Positions 53,212 through 62,235 of a stretch of 64,000 nt of DNA are shown one piece after another (within the stretch, counting starts at the first letter, position 1; every line of letters starts with the position of its first letter). The stretch is taken from positions 248,001 to 312,000 of the forward strand of contig NZ_AQXU01000023.1 in assembly GCF_000376945.1 (NCBI RefSeq), written 5' to 3'. The stretch is from Leeia oryzae DSM 17879. Lineage in GTDB: Bacteria; Pseudomonadota; Gammaproteobacteria; Burkholderiales; Leeiaceae. The translations under genes and the position numbers were made by a program. Under the pieces are notes generated by a model, which was not told the origin of the DNA, searched no databases, and was given only the letters and a program-made list of their open reading frames with translations.

Positions 53212-53480
53212 GGATAAAGCCGATGAAGTCTGAATGATCTGCAATTTTACTTGAGAGCCAAGGTGAATACCACGAAAGATTCTCGCCCCCCGCCATGTTT
53301 GGGCGTGTTTGCAAAAATACCTGACCTGCAGCAAGAAAACCTGCCATATCAAGCAGATAGGTTGCTATCGGTTGCGAGCTCTTCGTGATGATGAACTGTG
53401 GAAACTAACCCGATTCATGTTGACCACAACGGTTTTTGTCCCGTTTGATCTTTTCAATATGTTCATTCTATTTAATATTG
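53212..53480. other. Leader/intergenic stretch before the sRNA candidate
   Basis: No gene is seen. The part nearest 53211 should carry the promoter of the DUF1289 operon on the minus strand, and the A+T content rises strongly from 53440 toward the sRNA promoter. Nothing else stands out. Confidence 0.4.
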
Positions 53481-53531
53481 TTCGTTCATTGAACGAAATA
53501 ATTTGTATTTTGCAAAAACCATGGGTAGAAT
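53481..53531 (+). promoter_or_regulatory. sRNA promoter with upstream palindromic operator
   Basis: TTGTAT (53503-53508) and TAGAAT (53526-53531) are separated by exactly 17 bp. Five bases before the -35 lies TTCGTTC-ATT-GAACGAA (53481-53497), a perfect 7-bp inverted repeat. This predicts regulated transcription from about 53538. Confidence 0.7.
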
Positions 53532-53537
53532 AAATTC

Positions 53538-53657
53538 ATCGTAAAGTTTGCAAGCAGTCACTAGCCAATTTCCTCTGGCTAAGCGGATGCGAGCATGCTT
53601 TCCGTCATGTGCGTGTTTATCCTCTTTTAAGTGCTACCTTGTGTAGCACTTTTTTTC
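53538..53657 (+). ncRNA. Putative trans-acting small RNA, about 120 nt
   Basis: The interval between a good promoter and a strong terminator has no plausible reading frame with a ribosome-binding site. The transcript folds into TAGCCA/TGGCTA (53562-53567 and 53576-53581) with loop ATTTCCTC, a second small stem (about 53593-53614) with a CTTTCCGT loop, a single-stranded TATCCTCTTTT, and the terminator. Repeated CU-rich UUUCCUC-like loops are typical of sRNAs that pair with Shine-Dalgarno regions. It is flanked by the DUF1289 operon (divergent) and msrA (260 bp downstream). Family unknown. Confidence 0.6.
53629..53657 (+). terminator. Rho-independent terminator of the sRNA candidate
   Basis: AAGTGCTAC and GTAGCACTT form a perfect 9-bp stem with loop CTTGT and run into eight T residues (53650-53657), a textbook intrinsic terminator. 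Confidence 0.93.
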
Positions 53658-53917
53658 GCCTGTACGCCGCAGTCTAAACATGCAGCCTCCCAGTCCGCAT
53701 CAGGCTCAATGACAGACAAATACACGTCTTCCTCACGCTAGCCCCTCTCACCGCTTCTTTTGTGGCACATCTTCAGTTATATTAAAGATGACAACAACTT
53801 ATTCAATGCATCTGCCATTGCCGATGGCTCGGTACTACCGGGTTTGCCATTCGCCCGGCAATCGCGGCAGACCTTCATCCATACAAGATTGATTCATGAA
53901 GAAACCGGAGGCCACAC

Positions 53918-54457
53918 ATGCCTGCATTAGAAATTGCAACCCTGGGCGGCGGCTGCTTCTGGTGTACAGAAGCTGTTTTCTCCGCACTAACGGGTGTACA
54001 GAAAGTCATTCCCGGCTATACCGGTGGCCATATCGACCAGCCTGACTACAAGTCTGTGTGCTCTGGTACCACGGGCCATGCAGAAGCGATCGAGATTCAC
54101 TATGACCCGGCGCAAATCAGTTTCGAGACCCTGCTACTGGTCTTTTTTGCCACGCACGACCCAACCACACTGAACCGCCAGGGACATGACATCGGAACGC
54201 AATACCGATCCGTCGTGTATTACCACAATCCCGCCCAGCAAAAAATCCTACAGGACACCATCCGGCAACTGACGGAAGAAGGCATTTACGACCAGCCTAT
54301 CGTGACAGAATGCGCTGCCGCCACTACCTTCTATGCGGCTGAGGCGTATCACCATGCCTATTATGCGCAAAATCCATATCAGCCCTATTGTCAGGCGGTG
54401 ATTTCGCCAAAGCTGTACAAGTTGCAAAAACGGTATCAGCACTTGCTGCGTCGCTAG
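53918..54457 (+). CDS. msrA: Peptide methionine sulfoxide reductase MsrA
   Basis: A 179-residue enzyme that reduces methionine S-sulfoxide in proteins. The catalytic motif is GGGCFWCTEAVF, followed by PGYTGGH and DIGTQYRS. GGAGG lies six bases before ATG. The 260 bp upstream hold CATCTT/AAGATG (53768-53773 and 53785-53790) around TATATT, possibly its promoter. Cytoplasmic single domain without MsrB fusion. Confidence 0.96.
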   Translation: MPALEIATLGGGCFWCTEAVFSALTGVQKVIPGYTGGHIDQPDYKSVCSGTTGHAEAIEIHYDPAQISFETLLLVFFATHDPTTLNRQGHDIGTQYRSVVYYHNPAQQKILQDTIRQLTEEGIYDQPIVTECAAATTFYAAEAYHHAYYAQNPYQPYCQAVISPKLYKLQKRYQHLLRR

Positions 54458-54464
54458 GTGTCCC

Positions 54465-54875
54465 ATGCAAGAGAGCATACAAATCCAGATCAACCTGCCT
54501 GTTCCGCTGATGGTTGCAGATGAATTTCTTGCTGACCCGAGCAATTACAGCCTTTGGGCATCCGGATTGGGTGCTGGCATCAAGTCAAACCCACAGTCTG
54601 ACTGGTGGATGGCAGATACGCCCTTGGGACCAGTGCAAATCCGATTTTCCAGCAGGAATCGCTTGGGTATTTTTGATCATTGGGTCAAACTGGCGGACGG
54701 GACAGAGGTTTATATCCCCATGCGGCTGATCGGCAATCAGGAAGGCTGCTTACTGGTGTTTACGCTCTTTCGACAACCGGGCATGTCGGATGAGCAATAT
54801 GCGAGTGACAAAGCTTGGGTAGAAAATGATCTGCAACAGCTGAAAGACTGCCTTCATGTCCGATCTAGCGGATAG
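54465..54875 (+). CDS. SRPBCC-like small-ligand-binding protein
   Basis: A 136-residue protein with the alternating strand and long C-terminal helix pattern of the START/SRPBCC fold (IQINLPVPLMVADEFLADPS, WMADTPLGPVQIRF, EQYASDKAWVENDLQQLKD). These proteins bind hydrophobic ligands; no catalytic residues are obvious. It begins 7 bp after msrA, so probably co-transcribed, and overlaps thiQ at the 3' end by 22 bp on opposite strands. Confidence 0.7.
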   Translation: MQESIQIQINLPVPLMVADEFLADPSNYSLWASGLGAGIKSNPQSDWWMADTPLGPVQIRFSSRNRLGIFDHWVKLADGTEVYIPMRLIGNQEGCLLVFTLFRQPGMSDEQYASDKAWVENDLQQLKDCLHVRSSG

Positions 54876-55807
54876 GCCAGCTGCGGGTTGATAGAAAACG
54901 GAATACTATCCCCAACGCCAGCAAGCCCAACCTGCATCCACTCGCGGCGGGAGAGCTGCAAGTGCCACTCCCAATCCTGAGCAAATACACTCAGTTGCAC
55001 CGTATCTCCCTGCGGCTTCACCGCAGTGATACGGCCTTGTTCTGGCCCCGTCAGCAAGAATGCCTCTTCAGGCCATAGTATCTGGTCGCGAATATTCCGG
55101 TGCCCCAGAAAATTGGCCACCCACATATTGGCAGGTCTGGCATAAATCTCTGCAGGCCGACCGGTCTGAATGATTTTTCCATCCCGCATCATGGCAATCT
55201 GGTCTGCCAGCGCAAAGGCCTCTTGCTGGTCATGCGTCACCATCAAGGCCGTTTGACCGGTTTCGACCAGCAATGCACGTAACATGGCTTGTAGCTCCAG
55301 CCTCAACACCGCATCCAGGTTTGAAAACGGCTCGTCCAGCAATAACAGTTGCGGGTTTGCAGCCAGCGCCCTGGCAACCGCCACTCGCTGTTGTTGCCCG
55401 CCAGATAATTCGTGCACATAACGGTGCGCCAGATGCGAGATCTGCAAACGCGTCAGCCACAGACCAACCTGCGTTTCGATCACGCTTTTAGACTGTTGCT
55501 GCTCTACCAGCGCAAATGCGACATTCTCGCCTACGGTCAGGTGGGCAAACAGCGCGTAATCCTGAAACACCATGGCAAATCGCCGCTGCTCAGGCGGAAT
55601 GGAAGCCATATCCCGCTTCTGCCAGCAAACAGAACCGCTATCCAGCGTCTCCAGGCCAGCAACCTGTCGTAGCAGCGTTGTCTTGCCACAGCCACTCGGC
55701 CCCAGCAATACAAGGGTTTCACCCGCCTCTAGCTGCAAACTGGCCTGGTTTACCGCAAAGTCAGACTGGCCGGGGTAACATTTGGATACCGCTTCAATAT
55801 TCAGCAT
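54854..55807 (-). CDS. thiQ: Thiamine ABC transporter ATP-binding protein ThiQ
   Basis: A 317-residue ABC ATPase. Walker A is LLGPSGCGKTTLLRQ, the signature LSGGQQQRVAVARAL, Walker B LLLLDEPFSN and the switch His VTHDQQEA. About 90 extra C-terminal residues look like a TOBE-type regulatory domain. ATG 55807 is used; the upstream open frame runs inside thiP. Last gene of thiB-thiP-thiQ. Confidence 0.9.
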   Translation of the reverse strand: MLNIEAVSKCYPGQSDFAVNQASLQLEAGETLVLLGPSGCGKTTLLRQVAGLETLDSGSVCWQKRDMASIPPEQRRFAMVFQDYALFAHLTVGENVAFALVEQQQSKSVIETQVGLWLTRLQISHLAHRYVHELSGGQQQRVAVARALAANPQLLLLDEPFSNLDAVLRLELQAMLRALLVETGQTALMVTHDQQEAFALADQIAMMRDGKIIQTGRPAEIYARPANMWVANFLGHRNIRDQILWPEEAFLLTGPEQGRITAVKPQGDTVQLSVFAQDWEWHLQLSRREWMQVGLAGVGDSIPFSINPQLAYPLDRT

Positions 55808-55812
55808 ATCAA

Positions 55813-57348
55813 TTATCTGGAGGAGCGGGATGCATGCACACCCCAAGTTAACAGCCCAAAGACCAGCGACGATAACAGCAATAATAAAACAGCGGCGGCT
55901 TGCGCCTCTGCAAAGCTGGACATGCCAGGATGTCCCAGACGCTGGTAAATCAATGTCGTCAAGGTCATCCATTCGGGGCGAGACAAAAAGAGCGTCACAG
56001 CAAACTCACCTAACGCCGTGGCAGCCGCAAATGCCATACCGGTCTGCATGGCAGGACGCAAGGCAGGCAACACCGCCCTTATCCAGGCACGGACAGGAGG
56101 TGCGCCAAGCACCTGCGCCGCTTCAAACACATTGGGCGACAGATTGCGCCAGGCCAGCGACATATTACGGGCAATAAAAGGATAAGCAAGCAGCACATAG
56201 CTGCCTAACAACATCAACAAACTGGCCGCCCATGACGGATACGTCACCAGCAGCGCAAGAGACAGCATGGATGCAGAGACCAGATATGGCCCGTAGGCAA
56301 GCACATGGGGCACAAACCGCCCCCGGCGTACGCCAGCGGCCAATACCCAGCCCAGCATCAGGGCACATGGGAGGGAGATCAGTGTGAATTTGAGGCTATT
56401 GGCACACGCAAGCCAGAACTCATCAGCACCAAACAGACGCAGATAGGCCGCATGGTCCAGCAAGACGCTTTTCAACAACAGTGTGGCTAACGGGCCAAGC
56501 GTGACAAATGCAATCAGACCTAGCGCCACCCACCCTTGCACACCGGGTCGCTTTTTGGGCAATGTACGGTGATTGACAACCACAGTCGCTGTCACACGTG
56601 ACGTATTCTTTACATACAGCCACACCACCACAAGACACATGGCGGCCTGCATCATCGCAAGTACAGAGGCAGAGCTGATATCCAGCTGTAATGCTGTCAG
56701 GGTATAAATTTCGACTTCCAGCGTCGCCCATCTGGCACCACCCAGCATCAGTGCAACACCAAAACTGGTAGAGCAAAACAGAAATGTCAGTAACAAACTG
56801 GACCAGACCGAGGGCGCAATGGATGGCCAGATAATCCGGGTCATGATCCGGACAGGTGAAGCCCCGAAAACCCGTGCGGCCTCAATGGCGGCAACAGGCA
56901 CCCGGCACAGCGCCTGATAAGTCATCCAGACCACGATACCGACATTATAAAAAACATACCCCCACAACAAGAGCCATGGGGACTCGTCTGCCAGCAAAGG
57001 CAACCAGCCTCTGGGGCCAATCAGGCTATGTATGGCCATGGCACCCACCACAGTGGGGACGAGATACGGCAGCAACAGCAATCGCAAGAACCAGTGATGC
57101 CCGGGAAAGCGCGTCTGGAATAACACCCAGGCAGCAGGCAAACCTAATAGTGCACACCACAGAGTGGCAGCCAACCCTTGTCCAGCAGTGATCAGAAAAC
57201 GTTTCCAGTAGTAACCATCGGCCAGAACAGCCCGGACATCGGCAACATCCACCACCAGATGCAAGAGGGGCCACACCAGTGCGCCGACCAAAAAAAGACA
57301 TGCCACGCACAATCCGAGGCATTTTAACCAATGGAGTGTGCGTGGCAT
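55813..57348 (-). CDS. thiP: Thiamine ABC transporter permease ThiP
   Basis: A 511-residue membrane protein of about 12 helices that is a tandem fusion of two permease domains, each with an EAA-type loop (AAIEAARVFGASPVRIMTRI and VFEAAQVLGAPPVRAWIRAV). This two-domain layout is typical of ThiP. Its start codon lies within one arm of a perfect 14-bp inverted repeat, and no clear ribosome-binding site precedes it. 27 bp separate it from thiB. Confidence 0.93.
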   Translation of the reverse strand: MPRTLHWLKCLGLCVACLFLVGALVWPLLHLVVDVADVRAVLADGYYWKRFLITAGQGLAATLWCALLGLPAAWVLFQTRFPGHHWFLRLLLLPYLVPTVVGAMAIHSLIGPRGWLPLLADESPWLLLWGYVFYNVGIVVWMTYQALCRVPVAAIEAARVFGASPVRIMTRIIWPSIAPSVWSSLLLTFLFCSTSFGVALMLGGARWATLEVEIYTLTALQLDISSASVLAMMQAAMCLVVVWLYVKNTSRVTATVVVNHRTLPKKRPGVQGWVALGLIAFVTLGPLATLLLKSVLLDHAAYLRLFGADEFWLACANSLKFTLISLPCALMLGWVLAAGVRRGRFVPHVLAYGPYLVSASMLSLALLVTYPSWAASLLMLLGSYVLLAYPFIARNMSLAWRNLSPNVFEAAQVLGAPPVRAWIRAVLPALRPAMQTGMAFAAATALGEFAVTLFLSRPEWMTLTTLIYQRLGHPGMSSFAEAQAAAVLLLLLSSLVFGLLTWGVHASRSSR

Positions 57349-57351
57349 GTC
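57297..57351 (-). repeat. 14-bp inverted repeat enclosing the thiP start codon
   Basis: GTGCGTGGCATGTC (57338-57351) and GACATGCCACGCAC (57297-57310) are exact inverse complements with a 27-nt loop. In the mRNA the first arm contains the thiP ATG and codons 2-4, the second arm codons 13-17. Pairing would bury the start codon. Confidence 0.75.
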
Positions 57352-57375
57352 AGATTTATCGGCTAAACAGAAGGC

Positions 57376-58371
57376 TTACGGGCGCATCAGTTTTTGCCAC
57401 TGTGATACCCAGCCCTGTAGCTGTTTGGCAGATGCAGGAACAACCGGTTTGCCCAGCTTTGGCAAGGTTGCAAACTGGAAGCTCTTGTCCAGAGTCAAGC
57501 CGTCCTGAACCGGGTACATCCACATCTGGGTTGGCAAATCTGCCTGTACGGGGGCAGATACCATGAACTCGACAAACGCTTTTGCCAAGGCAGGCTCTTT
57601 CCCGCCTTTTACCAGACCGATGCCTTCAACCTGCATGAAGCTGCTGCCAGGCAGAAACACATTGTCTGTTGGCGGCACGGTCAGTTTCCCTTCACTATAG
57701 AAAACTTCCGCTGCAGGCGATGTACTGTAACTCACGACAAAAGGACGGCTACCACCATTACGGGAAAACTCTTTCTCGTAAGCATCCGTCCAGCCTTGCG
57801 TCACTTTCACGCCATTGTCTTTCAGCTTTTGCCAGAAAGCCCAGGCTTTCTGCTCGCCAAAATGCTGAACGGTTGCCATCAGAAAAGCCAGCCCCGTACT
57901 GCTGGTTGCAGGGCTTTCTACCACCAGCAAATCCTTGTAGGCCGGCTTGGTCAGATCATCCAGGGTTTTAGGCAACGCCAGCTTGTGGTCCGCCACATAC
58001 GCCTTGTCCACATTCAAGGCCACCAGGCCGTAATCTACCGAGGTCAAACGGGCACTGAATGGAAATTTCTTGCTGGCAACACCGGTTTTATCCGCCAGCA
58101 CCCCTGCTTCTGCCGCTTTGGCAACCAGCAGGTTATCAATCCCGAACACGACATCTGCAATCGGTGCAGATTTGGTCAGGATCAGCTTATTCAGCATCTC
58201 GCCGGCATCACCCGCTTTGATGATAGACACTTTGGACCCCGTCTTTTGTTCAAAGGCCGCAATCAGCTTCTGATCTACCGCAAATGAACTATGAGCCAGT
58301 ACGCGGAGTTCAGCGGCAGATGCCAATGTCGAGACAGACAACAAAGAAACCAGTAATGATTTACGAAACAT
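57376..58371 (-). CDS. thiB: Thiamine-binding periplasmic protein ThiB
   Basis: A 331-residue extracellular solute-binding protein with a signal peptide (about 20 residues, ending ASAA). Family features include ELRVLAHSSFAVDQKLIAAF, GDAGEMLNKLILTK, DVVFGIDNLL and VVESPATSSTGLAFL. ATG 58371 has AGAGGGA at the right distance; an ATG four codons earlier does not. It heads thiBPQ behind a TPP riboswitch and captures thiamine or TPP for import. Confidence 0.93.
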   Translation of the reverse strand: MFRKSLLVSLLSVSTLASAAELRVLAHSSFAVDQKLIAAFEQKTGSKVSIIKAGDAGEMLNKLILTKSAPIADVVFGIDNLLVAKAAEAGVLADKTGVASKKFPFSARLTSVDYGLVALNVDKAYVADHKLALPKTLDDLTKPAYKDLLVVESPATSSTGLAFLMATVQHFGEQKAWAFWQKLKDNGVKVTQGWTDAYEKEFSRNGGSRPFVVSYSTSPAAEVFYSEGKLTVPPTDNVFLPGSSFMQVEGIGLVKGGKEPALAKAFVEFMVSAPVQADLPTQMWMYPVQDGLTLDKSFQFATLPKLGKPVVPASAKQLQGWVSQWQKLMRP

Positions 58372-58436
58372 ATTCCCTCTCATACAACTTCAAAAGGGGC
58401 TATGCAGGGGAAGATGGACGCTCAGGATATACACGC

Positions 58437-58516
58437 TCCCTCCGCTGGCATGACCCAGATCAGGTACAGGGTATTTCTCAGCCAAGGCAACCATTTGCCA
58501 AGGCACCCCCGGTGCT
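58437..58516 (-). promoter_or_regulatory. TPP riboswitch (THI element)
   Basis: On the minus strand the conserved TPP aptamer blocks occur in order: GGGGTGCC, then GGCTGAGAAATACCC, ACCTGATCTGGGTCATGCC and AGCGGAGGGA. It is followed by thiB 65 bp downstream. TPP binding should turn off thiBPQ, most likely at translation since AGAGGGA lies just ahead of thiB and no T-tract terminator is evident. Confidence 0.95.
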
Positions 58517-58637
58517 TGCAGACATGCCACGGAACGTGACATGCTGTTTTTTGCTGGCCATAGGATATATGGCTCAGCAGGCATCATACTACCAGCAAAC
58601 GGCATCACAGACGGACGCTATTCTCAGCAGTACAAAT

Positions 58638-58666
58638 AAAAACAGCCGCTATAAGCGGCTGTTTTT
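58638..58666 (-). terminator. Bidirectional intrinsic terminator after tRNA-Arg
   Basis: AAAAACAGCCGCT and AGCGGCTGTTTTT pair perfectly with a 3-nt loop. It lies 7 bp after the tRNA-Arg 3' end and ends the tRNA transcript on the minus strand; the A/T tails make it work in both directions. Confidence 0.93.
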
Positions 58667-58673
58667 ATGAAAC

Positions 58674-58750
58674 TGGCGCATCCGGAGCGATTCGAACGCC
58701 CGACCCTCTGGTTCGTAGCCAGATACTCTATCCAACTGAGCTACGGATGC
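58674..58750 (-). tRNA. tRNA-Arg (ACG)
   Basis: A 77-nt cloverleaf with acceptor GCATCCG/CGGATGC, D-loop AGCTCAGTTGGATAGAG, anticodon loop CTACGAA (anticodon ACG, read as ICG), T-arm GTTCGAATC and an encoded CCA end. It is co-oriented with tRNA-Ser 19 bp upstream. Confidence 0.97.
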
Positions 58751-58769
58751 GCTGCTTCAACTTAACTAT

Positions 58770-58863
58770 TGGCGGAGAAAGAGGGATTCGAACCCTCGAT
58801 ACGAGTTTTAGCCCGTATGCTCCCTTAGCAGGGGAGTGCCTTCGACCTCTCGGCCATTTCTCC
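58770..58863 (-). tRNA. tRNA-Ser (GCT)
   Basis: A 94-nt tRNA with acceptor GGAGAAA/TTTCTCC, anticodon loop CTGCTAA (anticodon GCT), the long variable arm typical of serine tRNAs, T-loop GTTCGAATC and an encoded CCA. First in a two-tRNA transcript ending at 58638. Confidence 0.97.
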
Positions 58864-58933
58864 GTCAAGAGAGGCGCAATATTAAAGCGTTATCCAAACC
58901 CCGTCAACCCCCAATCCAGATATTTAGCCATTT

Positions 58934-59545
58934 TCAGCGATTTTTTTCATTTTCCGGGCGAGTTGTCTGTTTTATGAGCAAGTGCTGCAGCAAAATCACC
59001 GTTTTGGCATCTTGTAGCTCTCCAGCGGCCAATCTTCTGGCACATTCGGCCAATGGCAGTTCTAGCACCTCGATTTCCTCCCCCTCCTCTACCAGACCAC
59101 CACCCGCCCCCTGTTTTTGAGACTCATCAATACAGGCTAGATACAACAGCAAGTATTCCGTTGTCACCCCTGGGCTGGTAAACACTTTCATGACAAAGGT
59201 GACATCCTGAACGCTATAACCGGTTTCCTCGCGGATTTCCCGAATGATGGCCTCCTCGGGATGTTCTCCATCCAGCAGGCCGGCACAGGCCTCTATCAAA
59301 AGTGGTTCTTCCCCCAGGTAAAATAACGGGCAGCGAAACTGCCTGACCATGACCACCGTGTCTTTAGCGGGGTTATACAGCAATACGGCCGCACCCGGCG
59401 GTTTGATATAAAGCTCACGCTGCAATGTCTGTACATGCCCGTTCAGGTGCTCATAGGTCAAGATCACCTTATGAAGCGGATTCCAGACATGCGCCACCAA
59501 TTCGTCTTTCTGTATCTGTACCCTGTCCTGAATTGGCTTGGTCAT
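58934..59545 (-). CDS. nudF: Nudix hydrolase, ADP-ribose pyrophosphatase-like
   Basis: A 203-residue Nudix enzyme. The Nudix box is complete from the Gly in AGLLDGEHPEEAIIREIREE through the following TGY. Upstream REL and downstream SPGVTTEYLLLYLA, with acidic residues near the end, fit ADP-ribose or nucleoside-diphosphate-sugar pyrophosphatases of the NudF/TrgB group. Single gene between the tRNAs and htpG. Confidence 0.88.
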   Translation of the reverse strand: MTKPIQDRVQIQKDELVAHVWNPLHKVILTYEHLNGHVQTLQRELYIKPPGAAVLLYNPAKDTVVMVRQFRCPLFYLGEEPLLIEACAGLLDGEHPEEAIIREIREETGYSVQDVTFVMKVFTSPGVTTEYLLLYLACIDESQKQGAGGGLVEEGEEIEVLELPLAECARRLAAGELQDAKTVILLQHLLIKQTTRPENEKNR

Positions 59546-59648
59546 ACTTTCTCCACATATTGACTGGATGCTCAGCTTGTCATCGACTCATGCCTGCATT
59601 GCATCTGATGCACATCACGCCTAAAAGGTGTGCACCCCTTTCCAAAAG

Positions 59649-59675
59649 AAAAGGGAGCTACCTGAGCTCCCTTTT
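59649..59675 (-). terminator. Rho-independent terminator of htpG
   Basis: AAAAGGGAGCT and AGCTCCCTTTT form a perfect 11-bp stem with loop ACCTG; on the minus strand it continues into CTTTTGG. It lies 21 bp after the htpG stop. Confidence 0.88.
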
Positions 59676-59695
59676 ACACACAGACGACAGTCTGA

Positions 59696-61606
59696 TTAAT
59701 TCAGACCGGACAGAAACAACTGGTTAACCCGCTTAACAAAGCCAGCAGGGTCTTCCAGTTGGCCACCTTCCGCCAGCAACGATTGCTCGAACAGCACCAG
59801 GCTCAGTTCTTTAAAGGTGTCATCTGAACCATCTGCAGCCAGTTTCTTCACCAGTGAATGTGCCGGGTTCAATTCGAGAATTGGCTTGCCGGCTTGCACC
59901 TGCTGACCAACCGACTTCAGCAAACGCTCCAGGTGACCACTCATATCCTGCTCTTCTACCACCAGACAAGATGGAGAATCGGTCAGGCGGTGCGTCACGC
60001 GAACTTCTTTCACCTTGTCGCCAAGAACATCTTTCACGCGAACCAGCACGTCCTTGAGCTCATCTTCGGCTTTCTTCTGGTTTTCTTTCTCGGCTTCATC
60101 TGCCAAGGCATCCAGATCCAGCTCGCCTTTGCTGACGGACTGGAGCTTTTTACCCTCAAACTCGCTCAGGGAAGAAATGACCCATTCATCCACACGGTCG
60201 GTCAGCAACAGGACTTCTACGCCTTTCTTGCGGAAGATTTCCAGATGCGGGCTATTGCTTGCGGCAATGAAAGAGTCTGCAGTGACATAATAAATCTTGT
60301 CCTGGCCTTCTTTCATGCGGCCAATGTACTCATCCAGTGACACGATCTGGTCAGCCGTATTGGCATTGGTAGACGCAAAACGGCACAGTTTGGCAATCTT
60401 CTCTTTATTGGCAAAGTCTTCGCCCACCCCTTCTTTGAAGACCGTACCAAACTCTTTCCAGAAGGTAGCGTATTTTTCTTTGCCTTCATCCGTCTCTGCG
60501 GTGGCCAGATCTTCCAGCAAACCAAGGACCTTTTTCACGCAACCGGCACGGATGGCATCAATGTCTTTACTATGCTGCAAGATTTCGCGGCTCACGTTCA
60601 GTGGCAGGTCGTTACTATCTACCACCCCTTTAATAAAGCGCAGGTAGTGTGGCAGCAGTTTCTCTGCATCGTCCATGATAAACACGCGACGTACATACAG
60701 TTTGATACCGTGCTTGCGATCACGGTCGTACATGTCAAACGGGGCGCGTTTCGGAATATACAGCAGCTCCGTATATTCCTGGCGGCCTTCTACACGGGCA
60801 TGAGACCAGGCAAGAGGCTCTTCCCAGTCATGAGAAACGTGCTTATAAAACTCTTTATACTGCTCTTCGGTGATGTCAGATTTACTGCGAGTCCAGATAG
60901 CAGATGCCGAGTTGATGGTGTCTGCTTCTGTTTCACCGGTCGGCTCACCCTTTTCATCCAGTTTTGGCTTGTGCAGGATAATCGGCAGAGAAATATGGTC
61001 AGAGTACTTCTTGATGATGGCACTCAGGCGCCATTCATTCAGGAAATCATCCTCGCCTTCACGCAGGTGCAGGACAATTTCGGTGCCACGGCCAGACTTT
61101 TCCACGTCTTCCAGCGTATATTCGCCATCTCCGTGGGACTCCCATCGCACGCCCTCGGATGCAGGACGTCCGGCACGACGGGTGGTTAGCGTGACTTTGT
61201 CTGCCACAATAAAGGCTGAGTAGAAGCCGACGCCGAACTGGCCAATCAGGTTGGAGTCTTTTTGTGCGTCACCGGAGAGCTTTTCAAAGAATTCTTTGGT
61301 ACCGGATTTGGCAATGGTACCGATATGGTTAATGACTTCGATACGGCTCATGCCGATACCATTGTCAGCAATAGTGACGGTACGGTTAGCCTTGTCAAAC
61401 GCGATGGAAATTTTCAGTTCCGGGTCATCCGCCAACAAGCTGCTGCGCTCGATTGCTTCGAAGCGCAATTTGTCTGCCGCATCTGAAGCATTGGACACCA
61501 GCTCGCGCAGGAAAATCTCTTTATTTGAATACAAGGAATGAATCATCAGCTTGAGTAGCTGTTTCACTTCGGTTTGAAAGCCCAGCGTCTCTTTATTCGT
61601 GCTCAT
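59696..61606 (-). CDS. htpG: Hsp90-family chaperone HtpG
   Basis: A 636-residue ATP-dependent chaperone. The N-terminal ATP site shows [34 protein letters not shown], the lid, and [13 protein letters not shown]. The middle domain includes [11 protein letters not shown] with the catalytic Arg. The C-terminal dimer domain follows. A near-perfect sigma-32 promoter precedes it and GGAAGAG is at the start codon. Length and motifs are standard. Confidence 0.97.
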   Translation of the reverse strand: MSTNKETLGFQTEVKQLLKLMIHSLYSNKEIFLRELVSNASDAADKLRFEAIERSSLLADDPELKISIAFDKANRTVTIADNGIGMSRIEVINHIGTIAKSGTKEFFEKLSGDAQKDSNLIGQFGVGFYSAFIVADKVTLTTRRAGRPASEGVRWESHGDGEYTLEDVEKSGRGTEIVLHLREGEDDFLNEWRLSAIIKKYSDHISLPIILHKPKLDEKGEPTGETEADTINSASAIWTRSKSDITEEQYKEFYKHVSHDWEEPLAWSHARVEGRQEYTELLYIPKRAPFDMYDRDRKHGIKLYVRRVFIMDDAEKLLPHYLRFIKGVVDSNDLPLNVSREILQHSKDIDAIRAGCVKKVLGLLEDLATAETDEGKEKYATFWKEFGTVFKEGVGEDFANKEKIAKLCRFASTNANTADQIVSLDEYIGRMKEGQDKIYYVTADSFIAASNSPHLEIFRKKGVEVLLLTDRVDEWVISSLSEFEGKKLQSVSKGELDLDALADEAEKENQKKAEDELKDVLVRVKDVLGDKVKEVRVTHRLTDSPSCLVVEEQDMSGHLERLLKSVGQQVQAGKPILELNPAHSLVKKLAADGSDDTFKELSLVLFEQSLLAEGGQLEDPAGFVKRVNQLFLSGLN

Positions 61607-61659
61607 CTTTATACTCTTCCAACGTCAAAGAAAAGAAAGTTAAAAAACTGTAGTTTCCC

Positions 61660-61687
61660 AGATGGGGATCGCGTGGCAGGATTCAAG
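61660..61687 (-). promoter_or_regulatory. Sigma-32 heat-shock promoter of htpG
   Basis: On the minus strand CTTGAA (61687-61682) and CCCCATCT (61667-61660) are separated by 14 bp, matching the sigma-32 consensus CTTGAA-N13/14-CCCCATNT. The predicted start is about 45 nt before the htpG ATG. Confidence 0.88.
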
Positions 61688-61748
61688 CCCTGAACAAGGC
61701 GGAATTCCGGTCTAACCGGCAGAAATCTGACCAAAAAGACATAAACCT

Positions 61749-62177
61749 TTAAGGATTGGATGAATTTAGCATATCCAGTCCGCCTTTGGCTTGCAGTGTT
61801 TTCTTGCACTGGCGCTCAAAGGTGTTAATTTCTTTCAGGACGGCATCGATATCCTTGCGCTGCTGTTCCAAAAGTACTCTTCTTTTTTGCAGGATACGCA
61901 ATGATTTGATCAACTCTGATACTTCTTCTCGCGGCGCATCATAAATATCAAACAACTCCTTGATTTCGCCCAGCGAAAACCCGAGACGCTTCCCTCTCAA
62001 GAGCAACATCAAGCGCACCCGCTCCTTGGCCGAGTAGTAGCGGTTTCTGCCTACCCGGTCAGGCGACAACAGGCCCTCATCTTCATAAAAGCGGATAGAC
62101 CGGGTGGTCACGTCAAACTCTCGCGCCAAATCAGAAATGGTAAAGGCTTTCTTTCCGGCTAATGCGCTATCTGGCAC
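61749..62177 (-). CDS. liuR: MerR-family regulator, LiuR-like
   Basis: A 142-residue MerR-type protein with the HTH FTISDLAREFDVTTRSIRFY, wing DEGLLSPDRVGRNRYY, and a long C-terminal coiled coil (LIKSLRILQKRRVLLEQQRK). The only cysteine is in the C-terminal tail, so no metal site is expected. The pattern RSIRFYEDEGLLSPDR with LRGKRLGFSLGEIKELFD is that of LiuR regulators of leucine/isovalerate degradation, but liu genes are not adjacent. A palindromic ACGTAAACGT-type site lies 44 bp upstream. Confidence 0.75.
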   Translation of the reverse strand: MPDSALAGKKAFTISDLAREFDVTTRSIRFYEDEGLLSPDRVGRNRYYSAKERVRLMLLLRGKRLGFSLGEIKELFDIYDAPREEVSELIKSLRILQKRRVLLEQQRKDIDAVLKEINTFERQCKKTLQAKGGLDMLNSSNP

Positions 62178-62220
62178 AACGTGCTCCTGTTTTTCGAGTG
62201 TTTGTACAACAAAAATTTCT

Positions 62221-62235
62221 TTTACGTAAACGTCA
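62221..62235. promoter_or_regulatory. Possible LiuR operator
   Basis: TTTACGTAAACGTCA contains the 10-bp palindrome TTTACGTAAA and the overlapping ACGTAAACGT, similar to binding motifs reported for LiuR-type regulators. It lies between the MerR gene and the TetR gene, nearer to the former, where autoregulation would act. Confidence 0.5.
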
